From MGIIa-L3 sp11892u (GTDB taxonomy: Archaea; Thermoplasmatota; Poseidoniia; Poseidoniales; Poseidoniaceae): DNA of 64,000 bases. A model generated the notes under the pieces. That model saw only the letters and a program-made list of their open reading frames with translations, made no database searches and was not told where the DNA came from. The number at the start of each line of letters is the position of its first letter. Within the stretch, counting starts at the first letter, position 1. Shown piece by piece: positions 55,783 to 64,000 of this stretch. The stretch spans positions 1 to 64,000 of the forward strand of contig CBFHXB010000011.1 of assembly GCA_965659685.1 (NCBI GenBank). Reading direction: 5' to 3'. Position numbers and translations under genes: made by a program.

Positions 55783-58278
55783 ATGGGGTGGTTCGCGCTC
55801 GGCCTCGGCCTTGTGGGCTGCCTCATGGTGTTGCTTCCGTGGCAACGTTGGCGAAAGGCCGAGTCGCCTTCTCGTCTTCCCACCCTTGGCGTGGTCCTCG
55901 CATGGGTGCCGTTCGTCGTCCTCGTGTCGCGCTTTGTCGGCAACGACCTCAGCATCGCGGTGGTCAATGCCTCGGGCGGTGGCGACATGCCGCTCCTGTA
56001 TAGGGTGGCCGCCACCTGGTCGGCCCGGACCGGGCCCTTGTTGCTCTGGGCGGGATTCACCGCGACCTTGGCATGGTGGTGGCGCCGACCCATGGAACGC
56101 GAATCGGAGGCCATGGCGGAACGGCGCGTCGGGCTGTTGGGCGGTTTTGCTGCCTTGTTGATGCTGCTCGCCATTCACCTGAAGCCCTTCGCACCCACCC
56201 TCCCGGGGGCCCTTCCTGGTGAATTGAGCCCGCTGCTTCAGACCGATCTGATGGTGGTGCATCCACCGCTGGTGTTCCTTGCTTACGCCTATTGCCTCTC
56301 CATCGCCGCGACCGCGGTCTCGTCGGTGGGTCAGGACGATGCCGGCTTGCTCGACCGGATGGTTCGGCAAGCCAGGCCCGGCTTCTTCGTCACCACCCTC
56401 GCGATTGGCTTGGGTGGCTTGTGGGCGTACCTCATCCTCGATTGGGGCGGTTACTGGGCGTGGGACCCCGTGGAGACGGCATCGTTTCTGCCTTGGTTGG
56501 CGCTGACCGTGATGGCGCACCTTCGGACGGTCCCCACAAAGGTTCCACCTGCGGTGCTTCGAGGGGTGGGCCTGATGACCGGAGCGCTCGCGCTGTTCGC
56601 GACCTTGGTCACCCGAGCGGGTGGGGCGTGGGCATCGTCGGTGCACACCTTTGTGGTGGACGCTGAAGGCAGCAGACCACCCGATGCGTTTGGTCGCATC
56701 GTGGCCTTGGCCGTTGACTCAGGGCCTGGCATTGAGGTCATGACCTACCTTCTCGTGCTTCTCGGTTTGGTCGGTTGGTGGTTTGCCGATGTCGCCGTTT
56801 CCGCTGGATCACGTCGTCACGCGCCCTCCCTCGTGTCGGACCTAGCGGTGCCCTTGCTCGTCCTTGTCGCGGTGCTCTTGGAAGCCTTCTCATCCACACC
56901 AGTTGCGTTGCTCGGCAAGCAAAGTTTCCCGTGGCTTTGGGCGGCGGTCATCATGCTCCCTACGGTGGCCGCAACCCGCCGGATTCGCGTCGAAGACCGT
57001 GCCGAAGGCCACTCTTTTGGCCGCCCGTACGGGGTCCCGCTCGACCTCCTTATGGCGGTCCTCATTGCCGTTCTCGGAGGCGACGTCTTCCTGGCCGTGC
57101 TATGGCTCGCCCTGTTCGCTCCATTGGCGCATTCCACGTCACCGACAGAGGCGTGGCCTGCTGCGGTAGCAGGCGTTGCTCTCGCTCTTGCAGCGGCGTG
57201 GACCGACCTTGCAGAGGTTGGTGTCGCCGTCCTCATGCTGCTCCCCTTCCTCCTGCCTTGGCTCCTTGAAGGGGAAAGCGAAGAGGAGGCCTCCAAGGGC
57301 TCATCTCTGAAGCGTTCCATGCTGCGTGCGTCGCTTTGGGCCGGAGCGGGGCTCTCAGGATTGGTGCTCGTACTGACCTTGGTCATCCTTCTCGGGTCCA
57401 TTGACCAGATCCACTTCGCGGCGCATGAGGTCTACACGTCGGTGCTCATCGCTTCCGCGGGAGGAGCCTTTGTGCTCTACGGCACACGGGATGAGCCTCC
57501 ACAACGAAGGATGGCTCTGCTTGTGGCAGCGTTGGCGTGCAGCGGACTCGGTGTTTGGCTTGCGCCTGGATGGTGGGGAGGCGACGCACTCGAAGCCCTG
57601 AGCAGCCTTGTCTTGCGGGGTCACGTTGCTTGGATTGTTTTGCCGGTCCTGCTCATGGCCGTGCCCATTGTGGCTCGCGAACTCGGACGCAGGGTCAGGG
57701 CCACGTCCTCGACACCGCTGTGGCGACGTATTCCAGTCCAAGCCCACGTGGTTCACCTTGGGCTGTTGTTGCTGTTGGTGGGGCACGTGTTCACCACGAC
57801 CCTGGTCGACCGCGGTGACCCGATTCACCGCATCACCATGTTGCAGGACGAGGCCGTGGTCGTCGATGGACTGAGTTACACCTTCACAGAATTGACCTTG
57901 GTTCCCGAAGATGAACTTCGGGTCGGGGACGGTGGGATTTTTGCCACCATTGAGGTCCGCGACGGAGAACGGAACCTCGGAACCGTCGAGCCAGGCATGG
58001 TTCGATTCGACGCCTCCGGTTTCCCGCGTTCGGAAGTGGACGTGCTGCGGCGTTGGTCGGGTGACGTGGTCTTCATCTTCGATTATTCACAAGCCGACAC
58101 GCTGATGCCTCAAACCCTCGGTGACGACGGTGAAGGAGTGGACGCGGTCCGCATCACGGTGTACCGCCTCCCCCAGAGTCATTTGGTTTGGGTGGGCTGG
58201 GGGCTGATGTTGCTTGGTATGGCCGCGCTGGGCCTCCGACATGCGGGTTCTCCACCACCGTCCTCAGCGGCCGCTTGA
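55783..58278 (+). CDS. ccmF: Cytochrome c maturation protein CcmF-like
   Basis: An 831-residue polytopic membrane protein of the CcmF/CcsA haem handling family. The Trp-rich haem-binding motif WGGYWAWDPVE is present near residue 226, followed by many helices (about 14). His-containing loops such as MVVHPPLVFLAYAY match the haem-ligating positions of CcmF. A large non-membrane region near the C-terminus (VVVDGLSYTFTELTLVPEDE onward) corresponds to the CcmF periplasmic C-terminal domain. It joins haem to apocytochrome c in the system I pathway. Other ccm genes are not in this window. The start follows the reductase after 50 bases. Confidence 0.9.
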   Translation: MGWFALGLGLVGCLMVLLPWQRWRKAESPSRLPTLGVVLAWVPFVVLVSRFVGNDLSIAVVNASGGGDMPLLYRVAATWSARTGPLLLWAGFTATLAWWWRRPMERESEAMAERRVGLLGGFAALLMLLAIHLKPFAPTLPGALPGELSPLLQTDLMVVHPPLVFLAYAYCLSIAATAVSSVGQDDAGLLDRMVRQARPGFFVTTLAIGLGGLWAYLILDWGGYWAWDPVETASFLPWLALTVMAHLRTVPTKVPPAVLRGVGLMTGALALFATLVTRAGGAWASSVHTFVVDAEGSRPPDAFGRIVALAVDSGPGIEVMTYLLVLLGLVGWWFADVAVSAGSRRHAPSLVSDLAVPLLVLVAVLLEAFSSTPVALLGKQSFPWLWAAVIMLPTVAATRRIRVEDRAEGHSFGRPYGVPLDLLMAVLIAVLGGDVFLAVLWLALFAPLAHSTSPTEAWPAAVAGVALALAAAWTDLAEVGVAVLMLLPFLLPWLLEGESEEEASKGSSLKRSMLRASLWAGAGLSGLVLVLTLVILLGSIDQIHFAAHEVYTSVLIASAGGAFVLYGTRDEPPQRRMALLVAALACSGLGVWLAPGWWGGDALEALSSLVLRGHVAWIVLPVLLMAVPIVARELGRRVRATSSTPLWRRIPVQAHVVHLGLLLLLVGHVFTTTLVDRGDPIHRITMLQDEAVVVDGLSYTFTELTLVPEDELRVGDGGIFATIEVRDGERNLGTVEPGMVRFDASGFPRSEVDVLRRWSGDVVFIFDYSQADTLMPQTLGDDGEGVDAVRITVYRLPQSHLVWVGWGLMLLGMAALGLRHAGSPPPSSAAA

Positions 58279-58327
58279 CTTATGAGGAAGGCTCCGGTGG
58301 CTCGGCGCACCGCAAGGTGGCAACATC

Positions 58328-59176
58328 ATGGAAGAAGGCACCATCGTCCACGTTGACTACGAACTCTACGACGGCGCAACAGGCGACCTGATCGAGACGA
58401 CCCGAGAGTCCGTTGCTCAAGAGCACGAAACCCACCAAGAAGGCCGTGACTACACCCCTCTCGTGTGCGTCGTGGGTTCGGGCAACCTCATCCCCGGTTT
58501 CGAAGCCGCCCTCCTCGAAGCAGAAGCCGACGTGGAAGTCGACGTCACCATTCCCGCTGTGGACGCCTACGGTGAGAAGGACCCCACCTTGGTGGAGACC
58601 ATCAGCATCGACAAGCTCCTGAGGTCGGTTCGCGACCGCAACCAACTCTACCTCGGTGCACCGGTGAACATCGGTGGTCGCCAAGGTTACCTCTCGTACC
58701 TCGCAGCAGGCCGTGCCCGCATCGACTACAACCCACCCATGGCAGGCAAGGACCTCCGCTACAGCTTCAAGGTCGTCAAGGTCGTTGAAGGCCGAGAAGC
58801 CACCGTCGAGGCCATCCTCCAATCCAACACGGGACAGAGCGACTTCGGCGTCACCTTCGACGGTGACGACGTGAACATCGTGTTGCCTCAGGCGATGCTC
58901 TTCGACACCAACGCGGCGATGATGAAGTTCCGCTTGGTGACCGCGCTTCGCGACGCCATGAACGACCTTGCGAAGGTCACCTTCCTCGAAGTCCACGAAC
59001 CTCGTGGATTTGGCGCTCAAGACGACGCCGAAGACGACGTGGCCGAGGAAGAAGACCTCTCCACCCTCTCCGCTGCCGAACTCAAGGAACGCTGCAAGGC
59101 TGCTGGCCTCAAGGTCGGCGGCACCAAGGCGCAATTGATCGAGCGTCTGCAGGCGGCCTCTGGCGAAGAAGAGTGA
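58328..59176 (+). CDS. FKBP-type peptidyl-prolyl isomerase with C-terminal SAP domain
   Basis: A 282-residue protein. Residues about 1-150 are a SlyD-like FKBP domain (GTIVHVDYELYDGATGDLIE, VGSGNLIPGFEAALL, an insert-in-flap arrangement, then GRQGYLSYL). Residues about 150-235 form a second folding domain found in archaeal long FKBPs. After an acidic linker, residues about 247-280 (TLSAAELKERCKAAGLKVGG, then TKAQLIERL) are a SAP motif like that of the membrane protein at 7.1 kb. FKBPs catalyse proline isomerisation and act as chaperones. The SAP addition, usually DNA-binding, is unusual and suggests a chromatin-linked role. It lies 49 bases after ccmF. Confidence 0.9.
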   Translation: MEEGTIVHVDYELYDGATGDLIETTRESVAQEHETHQEGRDYTPLVCVVGSGNLIPGFEAALLEAEADVEVDVTIPAVDAYGEKDPTLVETISIDKLLRSVRDRNQLYLGAPVNIGGRQGYLSYLAAGRARIDYNPPMAGKDLRYSFKVVKVVEGREATVEAILQSNTGQSDFGVTFDGDDVNIVLPQAMLFDTNAAMMKFRLVTALRDAMNDLAKVTFLEVHEPRGFGAQDDAEDDVAEEEDLSTLSAAELKERCKAAGLKVGGTKAQLIERLQAASGEEE

Positions 59177-59228
59177 ATTCCTTGGGCCAAGCCTCTTGAG
59201 GCAGGTCCGTGAGAGGGCGTTGAGGCTC

Positions 59229-60614
59229 ATGGACGAGGTGGATGCACCCGACTCCCCCAATCACGATGCTGCCTTGCCCGACGAAGTGTATTCGTTGGTC
59301 GAATCCGTCGTGCTTTGGGCGCTCTTGGCCATCGGTTTTGGTGTGGTCGTCGGTCTTGTGGTGGCCCCTGAGGTCGTGTGGGACGACGGCCTTGCCCCAG
59401 TGGTCTGGGATCCGATCGTCGAAGACGCCAGCGACACCGGTGATGCTGGATACAATCCTTGGAACACGATGCTCTACACTGCAGGTCTGTTCGCCGCCGT
59501 GCTGGCTTTACAGGCCCTGTTCCGACGATGGCGGCTCCCAAGCGATGATCTGATGGTGCTCGCACTGACCTCTTGGGTGGTCCTCGCTCCCGTGCTCCGC
59601 GTGCTCGAGGACGCACACATGTTTCCCGAGGGACGCGACCTGCTCTACATCTCGCCCTTGATTCACCTTCACCTCGCGGCCTGGTTGGTCGGCGTTGGCT
59701 TTCTGGCCCATCGCCTGGACGTCATCGTGGCCCGTTCCGCACGTCCAACCTTCGCAGAACGCAGGGTTCACCATGCCTTGTTGGTCGGCCTTCCTCTTCT
59801 TCTGGCTGGATTTTGGGTCTGGGTGCTTCAGCCCATCCATCAGACCAACCCGGAATTGGCCCTTGCACCGTTGATCGGCAGTGCAGTCGCCGCCTTTCTC
59901 TGCATCGTCCTCCTTCTCATGCGCACGACGCATGCACCCGCGCTCACACGTGCTTTGTTGGCCTTCGGCTCTGGGGCGGTGTTGCTCTCCCTTGGGTACT
60001 ACATCGCGCTCTCGCTCCACTTGTCGGACCTGTACGTCGGCGACCCGTACAACGCCATAGTTCTCTGGCCCTTGCTGGTGATCGTCGTAGTGCCATGCCT
60101 GGTCGGGGTCGTGCTTCATCGGCTTGGAGCCTCGGACTTGCGTCACCTCCGGGCGAGCGGTCACGAGCCGGGGGTGCTCCCGGCAGGCATCAGCCTCAAG
60201 CAATGGGAAGCTGATCCTGAGGCCTTTGCCGACCATCCTGTGGAACGATTGTCCAACCGTGCAATGCTCGCTTCGCCGCTGGTGATCCTCATGGTCGTGG
60301 GTCAGCTTTCCGACGGCTTGGCCACCTTTCTCGGATTGGACGTCTTTGGATACGGAGAAAAGCACGTGGCCAGCCAAGGCGTCATTGACATTGGATCGCG
60401 AATCAACGAACGTCTTGGCATCGACTTCGGCGTCGGCGCCTGGTTCTTTGCGGTCATCAAAATCACGTTGGTGAGCGCCATCGTGGTCCTCTTCAGTCGG
60501 ATGCGGGTCGAACACCGTCAGCAACATCTCCGCGTCCTCGTGGTGCTGGCGGTGATGATCGTCGGCTTGGCGCCCGGGCTTCGCGACGTCGGGCGCCTCA
60601 TTCTCGACGTCTGA
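59229..60614 (+). CDS. DUF63 family membrane protein
   Basis: A 461-residue membrane protein with about ten hydrophobic segments. Family-like features are the early WVVLAPVLRVLED, which follows a helix pair, and the C-terminal LVVLAVMIVGLAPGLRDVGRL that closes the DUF63 family. A central insert (about 320-370) is soluble. The family is known mainly from archaea and has no assigned function. The start at the ATG at 59229 removes 11 residues that come from a TTG at 59196. It follows the FKBP gene after 52 bases and precedes mccB after 59 bases. Confidence 0.82.
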   Translation: MDEVDAPDSPNHDAALPDEVYSLVESVVLWALLAIGFGVVVGLVVAPEVVWDDGLAPVVWDPIVEDASDTGDAGYNPWNTMLYTAGLFAAVLALQALFRRWRLPSDDLMVLALTSWVVLAPVLRVLEDAHMFPEGRDLLYISPLIHLHLAAWLVGVGFLAHRLDVIVARSARPTFAERRVHHALLVGLPLLLAGFWVWVLQPIHQTNPELALAPLIGSAVAAFLCIVLLLMRTTHAPALTRALLAFGSGAVLLSLGYYIALSLHLSDLYVGDPYNAIVLWPLLVIVVVPCLVGVVLHRLGASDLRHLRASGHEPGVLPAGISLKQWEADPEAFADHPVERLSNRAMLASPLVILMVVGQLSDGLATFLGLDVFGYGEKHVASQGVIDIGSRINERLGIDFGVGAWFFAVIKITLVSAIVVLFSRMRVEHRQQHLRVLVVLAVMIVGLAPGLRDVGRLILDV

Positions 60615-60673
60615 GCGTATGGCGTCGGATGCTTGAAGCGCACTTCTGTGCTCCCCGTGGATGAGGCAGCGAC

Positions 60674-62284
60674 ATGGACCGTCTTCCGAGCCGTTTTTCG
60701 CCCAACTCCGAGGAGGCCACCGCACGTCGTGAAGCCAACCTCGCGTTGATCGAGGACCTTCGTGCTCGATTGGACCAGGTCAGGGCCGGTGGAAGTCCAC
60801 GAGCCGTGGAGCGGCATCGTGCTCGGGACAAGATGCTCCCACGCGAACGCATTGAGGCCATCATCGACCCAGGCACGGCTTTCCTCGAGACCTCCCCGTT
60901 GGCGGCCGATGGGCTCTACAACGACGGTGCGCCGAGTGCTGGAATCGTGACCGGCATCGGTGTCGTTCACGGGCGTGAATGCCTCTTTGTAGCCAACGAC
61001 GCCACCGTGAAAGGAGGTTCATACTTCCCAATGACCGTCAAGAAGCACATCCGTGCTCAGGTCATCGCCCATGAGAATCACCTGCCGTGCATTTACCTGG
61101 TCGACTCAGGCGGGGCCTTCTTGCCCATGCAGGACGAGGTCTTCCCAGACATCGGCCATTTCGGACGGATTTTCCGAAACCAAGCGCGGATGTCGGCCGA
61201 CGGCATCCCGCAGGTCGCCGCCGTGCTCGGTTCCTGCACCGCCGGTGGAGCCTACGTCCCGGCCATGTCCGACGAATCGATCATCGTCAAGGGCAACGGG
61301 ACCATTTTCCTCGCCGGTCCTCCGCTGGTCAAAGCCGCGACGGGCGAAGAGGTGTCGGCCGAAGACCTCGGTGGGGCTGACGTGCACACCGCCACCTCGG
61401 GCGTGGCCGATCATTTCGCAGAAAACGAGCAAGAAGCCCTTCGTAAAGTGCGGAACGTCATCGAGAACTTGGGGCCACGGACCTTGGCGCCGGCTGCCGG
61501 TGCGGCACCGGAAGACCCGCATTACGACCCAGAAGAACTGCTCTCCATTGTCCCCGAAGACAACCGGACGCCCATCGATGTGCGGGAACTGATCGCTCGC
61601 ATGGTGGACGGTTCACGCTTCCACGAATTCAAGCCCCGCTACGGCACGACCTTGGTCTGTGGCTTTGCCCGTATTCACGGGCACCTTGTGGGCATCGTCG
61701 CCAACAACGGAATCCTCTTTTCCGAATCAAGCCTGAAAGGCGCGCACTTCGTGCAATTGTGCGGTCAACGGCAGGTGCCCTTGGTGTTCCTCCAGAACAT
61801 CACCGGCTTCATGGTCGGGCGGGAATACGAAGCAGGCGGCATCGCCAAGGACGGAGCCAAACTCGTGACGGCGGTCTCCTGCGTTGACGTTCCCAAGTTC
61901 ACCGTCATCGTCGGCGGCAGCCACGGTGCAGGCAACTACGGCATGTGCGGAAGGGCCTACGACCCCCGCTTCCTCTTCATGTGGCCGAACGCTCGCATCT
62001 CGGTGATGGGCGGGCCGCAGGCGGCCGATGTGTTGACGACAATCAAGCAGGACCAGCGCGCACGCGAGGGCAGCGATCCGATGACCGAAGATGAAGTCGA
62101 AGCCTACCGTGCTCCCATTCTAGAAAAGTACGAGGAAGAGGGTTCGCCCTACTACTCCACCGCTCGGCTGTGGGACGATGGCGTCATCGATCCACGCGAT
62201 ACCCGTGACGTGCTCGGCCTCTGCTTGGCCGCGGCACGAAACGCACCCGCGCCTCAGAAGGGGTATGGAATTTTCAGAATGTGA
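60674..62284 (+). CDS. mccB: Methylcrotonyl-CoA carboxylase, carboxyltransferase (beta) subunit
   Basis: A 536-residue carboxyltransferase with methylcrotonyl-CoA type features: PCIYLVDSGGAFLPMQDEVF, GSCTAGGAYVPAMSDE, GTIFLAGPPLVKAATGEEVS, then the second half with FLQNITGFMVGREYEAGG and GNYGMCGRAYDPRFLFMWPN. It moves CO2 from biotin to 3-methylcrotonyl-CoA in leucine breakdown; related propionyl or geranyl carboxylases differ in these blocks. It is the first of three adjacent leucine genes. The stop is followed directly by a CAATTG element (62286-62317). Confidence 0.94.
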   Translation: MDRLPSRFSPNSEEATARREANLALIEDLRARLDQVRAGGSPRAVERHRARDKMLPRERIEAIIDPGTAFLETSPLAADGLYNDGAPSAGIVTGIGVVHGRECLFVANDATVKGGSYFPMTVKKHIRAQVIAHENHLPCIYLVDSGGAFLPMQDEVFPDIGHFGRIFRNQARMSADGIPQVAAVLGSCTAGGAYVPAMSDESIIVKGNGTIFLAGPPLVKAATGEEVSAEDLGGADVHTATSGVADHFAENEQEALRKVRNVIENLGPRTLAPAAGAAPEDPHYDPEELLSIVPEDNRTPIDVRELIARMVDGSRFHEFKPRYGTTLVCGFARIHGHLVGIVANNGILFSESSLKGAHFVQLCGQRQVPLVFLQNITGFMVGREYEAGGIAKDGAKLVTAVSCVDVPKFTVIVGGSHGAGNYGMCGRAYDPRFLFMWPNARISVMGGPQAADVLTTIKQDQRAREGSDPMTEDEVEAYRAPILEKYEEEGSPYYSTARLWDDGVIDPRDTRDVLGLCLAAARNAPAPQKGYGIFRM

Positions 62285-62285
62285 A

Positions 62286-62317
62286 TTCCAATTAAAAATT
62301 CAAAAATCCAATTGAGG
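62286..62317. repeat. Paired CAATTG element between mccB and the hydratase gene
   Basis: TTCCAATTAAAAATT and TCCAATTGAGG with cores 20 bases apart. It fills nearly the entire 40-base gap between mccB and the enoyl-CoA hydratase gene; the downstream ribosome binding site GAGG overlaps its end. Confidence 0.55.
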
Positions 62318-62324
62318 TTTTCCC

Positions 62325-63182
62325 ATGAACGTCCCGGCTTGTGAACATCTTCATCTCGAGGTTGAAGGTGCCGTTCTGACCATTGGGTTGAACCGAGAAT
62401 CGGTGTACAACGCCCTCAACACCGCGATGATCACCGAACTGTGCGAGGTCTTCGATTGGAGCGCTTCTCGAAGCGCAGGACCTGCAGGTGCGCTCGAGGA
62501 TGAGGACGGCCCACTGTTCCGACTGGTCGTGCTTCACGGCTTGGGCAAGCACTTCTGCGCTGGCGCAGACATCAACATGATGCGAGACGCGGGGGCGAAA
62601 ACCCCCGAGGAGAACCGCGAGGACAGCGCTCGGTTGGACCGCTTGTTCAACGGACTCTGGTCCCATCCCTGCTACACGATTGCCGTGCTTCACGGCGTGG
62701 CCCTCGGCGGCGGAGCCGGGCTCATTTCTGCCTGCGATCACGTGGTGGCGGTCGAAGGTGCACGCATCGCCCTCTCCGAAGGAAAGCTCGGCATCCTCCC
62801 CGCCGTCATTGGCCCGTACGTCTACCGGCGTGTCGGCAGTGCAGCCTTCCGAAGGCTGGCCATGAACGCGGGGCGCGTCGGCACCGACGAAGCACAGCGC
62901 ATCGGCCTCATCGAAGACGTGGTCCAGGATCACGACGCAGCGTGGGCCACCGTCGCCGGTGTGGTGGCCGAAGTCATGACCACCGGACCTTCCGCCGTGA
63001 CCGCGGCGAAGGAACTCACCCTCGGCTTTGACCGATGGACCGGTGACGACCAAGCCTTGCGCACCTGGACCCTTGATTTCACCAGCCGCATGCGTGGCTC
63101 CGACGAAGGCCAAGAGGGCTTGTCGGCCTTCTTGGAAAAGCGCCCACAAGCCTGGCGACCAAGCGATGGAGGCCCCGAGTGA
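62325..63182 (+). CDS. Enoyl-CoA hydratase family, likely methylglutaconyl-CoA hydratase
   Basis: A 285-residue crotonase-fold enzyme. The oxyanion hole residues lie in HFCAGADINMM and LGGGAGLISACD; catalytic Glu positions are visible in LSEGKLGILPAVIGPYV, which also carries the family's substrate-loop signature. Adjacent MCC genes on both sides make 3-methylglutaconyl-CoA hydratase (leucine pathway) the most likely activity; enoyl-CoA hydratase of other pathways is possible. Its stop overlaps the ATG of the next gene (TGATG). Confidence 0.9.
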   Translation: MNVPACEHLHLEVEGAVLTIGLNRESVYNALNTAMITELCEVFDWSASRSAGPAGALEDEDGPLFRLVVLHGLGKHFCAGADINMMRDAGAKTPEENREDSARLDRLFNGLWSHPCYTIAVLHGVALGGGAGLISACDHVVAVEGARIALSEGKLGILPAVIGPYVYRRVGSAAFRRLAMNAGRVGTDEAQRIGLIEDVVQDHDAAWATVAGVVAEVMTTGPSAVTAAKELTLGFDRWTGDDQALRTWTLDFTSRMRGSDEGQEGLSAFLEKRPQAWRPSDGGPE

Positions 63183-64000
63183 TGCGCTCCGTGCTCGTCG
63201 CCAACCGAGGCGAGATCGCCTGCAGGGTGTTGCGTGCTTGCCGTGAGGCGGGCCTGCGTGCTGTCGCGGTGCATGCCGAAGATGAATCAGGCGCCTTGCA
63301 CACCGAGATGGCCGACCTTTGCGTGCCCCTTTCTGGCGCAGGTGCATCGGCCTACCTTGACGGCGGGGCCATCATTGCAGCGGCTTTGGCCAACGATGTG
63401 GACGCGATTCATCCGGGCTTTGGCTTCCTTTCCGAGCGGGCAGGATTCGCGCGAGCGGTCCTCGACGCGGGACTGATTTGGATCGGCCCCTCTCCCACCG
63501 CCATCGAACAGATGGGCGACAAGATGACCGCACGCATCACGATGCGTGAAGCGGGCGTTCCCGTGATCCCCGGAGAAGAGATCGAAATCGAATCCACCGG
63601 CGACGAGGCCGCCGATCTCAACGCCACGCTTGAGGCCGTCCGTGCGGCTTCGGAACGTGTGGGATTCCCGTTGTTGCTGAAGGCCAGTGCAGGCGGCGGC
63701 GGCAAAGGAATGCGGGCCGTTGAATCTGCAGAAGGATTGGACGAAGCCGTGCGAGGTGCTCGTCGTGAAGCCATTGCTGCCTTTGGTGACGGTCGTGTCT
63801 ACCTCGAACGTCTGCTTCGCGGTGCGCGGCACGTGGAAGTTCAGGTTCTGGCGGACGCGCACGGTCGGACCGTCCACCTTGGCGAACGTGAGTGCAGCGT
63901 TCAACGCCGTCACCAGAAGGTGTTCGAAGAAGCACCCTGCGCCGTGGTGGACGAGCAACAGCGTCAGCGCATGGGTGAGGCCGCCATCGCGGCCGCAGAA
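63182..64000 (+). CDS. mccA: Acyl-CoA (methylcrotonyl-CoA) carboxylase biotin carboxylase subunit, 3' end outside window
   Basis: The frame is open from the ATG at 63182 to the end of the window; 273 residues are visible. It has the biotin carboxylase start VLVANRGEIACRVLRAC, HPGFGFLSERAGFA, the ATP-grasp KASAGGGGKGMRAV and GARHVEVQVLADAHG, then GERECSVQRRHQKV. This is an acetyl/propionyl/methylcrotonyl-CoA carboxylase alpha subunit; the biotin carrier domain would be outside the window. The ATG overlaps the hydratase stop, so the genes are coupled. Together with mccB this supports leucine catabolism. Confidence 0.95.
   Translation, partial: MRSVLVANRGEIACRVLRACREAGLRAVAVHAEDESGALHTEMADLCVPLSGAGASAYLDGGAIIAAALANDVDAIHPGFGFLSERAGFARAVLDAGLIWIGPSPTAIEQMGDKMTARITMREAGVPVIPGEEIEIESTGDEAADLNATLEAVRAASERVGFPLLLKASAGGGGKGMRAVESAEGLDEAVRGARREAIAAFGDGRVYLERLLRGARHVEVQVLADAHGRTVHLGERECSVQRRHQKVFEEAPCAVVDEQQRQRMGEAAIAAAE

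Noticed and set aside
54479..56646. Minus-strand frames opposite geranylgeranyl reductase and ccmF
   Set aside because: Both plus-strand genes have full family motifs; the antisense frames are low-complexity shadows.
62292..63347. Minus-strand frame opposite the enoyl-CoA hydratase gene
   Set aside because: The plus-strand enzyme is clearly coding; the antisense product has no domain.

Overview
The window comes from a GC-rich archaeal chromosome, most likely a marine planktonic euryarchaeon of the Candidatus Poseidoniales (Marine Group II) type. Archaeal markers seen directly are Sec61-beta, SRP19, ribosomal proteins eS8, eS28, eL24 and L7Ae, aEF1A, a family B DNA polymerase, a GINS-like protein, deoxyhypusine synthase, aIF5B/IF-2 and a geranylgeranyl reductase. 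The Marine Group II assignment is inferred from surface proteins with PKD, thrombospondin-3 and immune-inhibitor-like domains, from a short cytoplasmic W-rich tail motif, and from aerobic features (cytochrome c assembly, fatty acid desaturase, leucine oxidation). No rRNA, CRISPR array or insertion sequence was seen.

Layout. 0-5.4 kb: a truncated membrane protein, an unknown small protein, Sec61-beta with an unknown partner, a helix-hairpin-helix protein with a histone H1-like tail, a XerA-type recombinase and an ATP-grasp ligase fused to a TrkA-C-like domain. 5.4-11.3 kb: membrane proteins, then a tight operon of a SAP-domain membrane protein, a ParA ATPase and a small protein that keeps only the ParB N-terminal motif, then a PGF-CTERM secreted protein. 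11.3-22.6 kb: PUA and FAH-family proteins, eS8, SRP19, fatty acid desaturase, branched-chain aminotransferase, DNA polymerase B, a PKD lipoprotein, aEF1A and uS10, and a GINS-like protein. 22.6-28.8 kb: one giant surface protein, followed by two converging tRNA-Leu genes.

29-38 kb: HAD phosphatase, heavy-metal P-type ATPase, zinc-ribbon protein, a very long coiled-coil protein and a thrombospondin-3 surface protein. 38-44 kb, all on the minus strand: the L7Ae-eS28-eL24-Ndk-IF2 operon leads into MoxR, a second ParA, a ribbon-helix-helix protein and a small unknown protein. 44-46 kb: PRPP synthetase, tRNA-Ile, a PRC-barrel-like protein and an AT-rich intergenic region. 46-55.7 kb: deoxyhypusine synthase, UvrB, an SDR enzyme, a MazG-like protein, the UbiA-UbiD pair and a divergent geranylgeranyl reductase. 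55.7-64 kb: CcmF, an FKBP-SAP fusion, a DUF63 protein, and the leucine-degradation genes mccB, methylglutaconyl-CoA hydratase and mccA (cut by the window end).

The most unusual signals are two unlike ParA modules: one with a SAP membrane anchor and a ParB N-terminal-motif microprotein, the other with a ribbon-helix-helix partner and CCCTTGAGGG repeats. A family of AT-rich paired CAATTG elements also lies both inside genes and between them at 45.8-62.3 kb.
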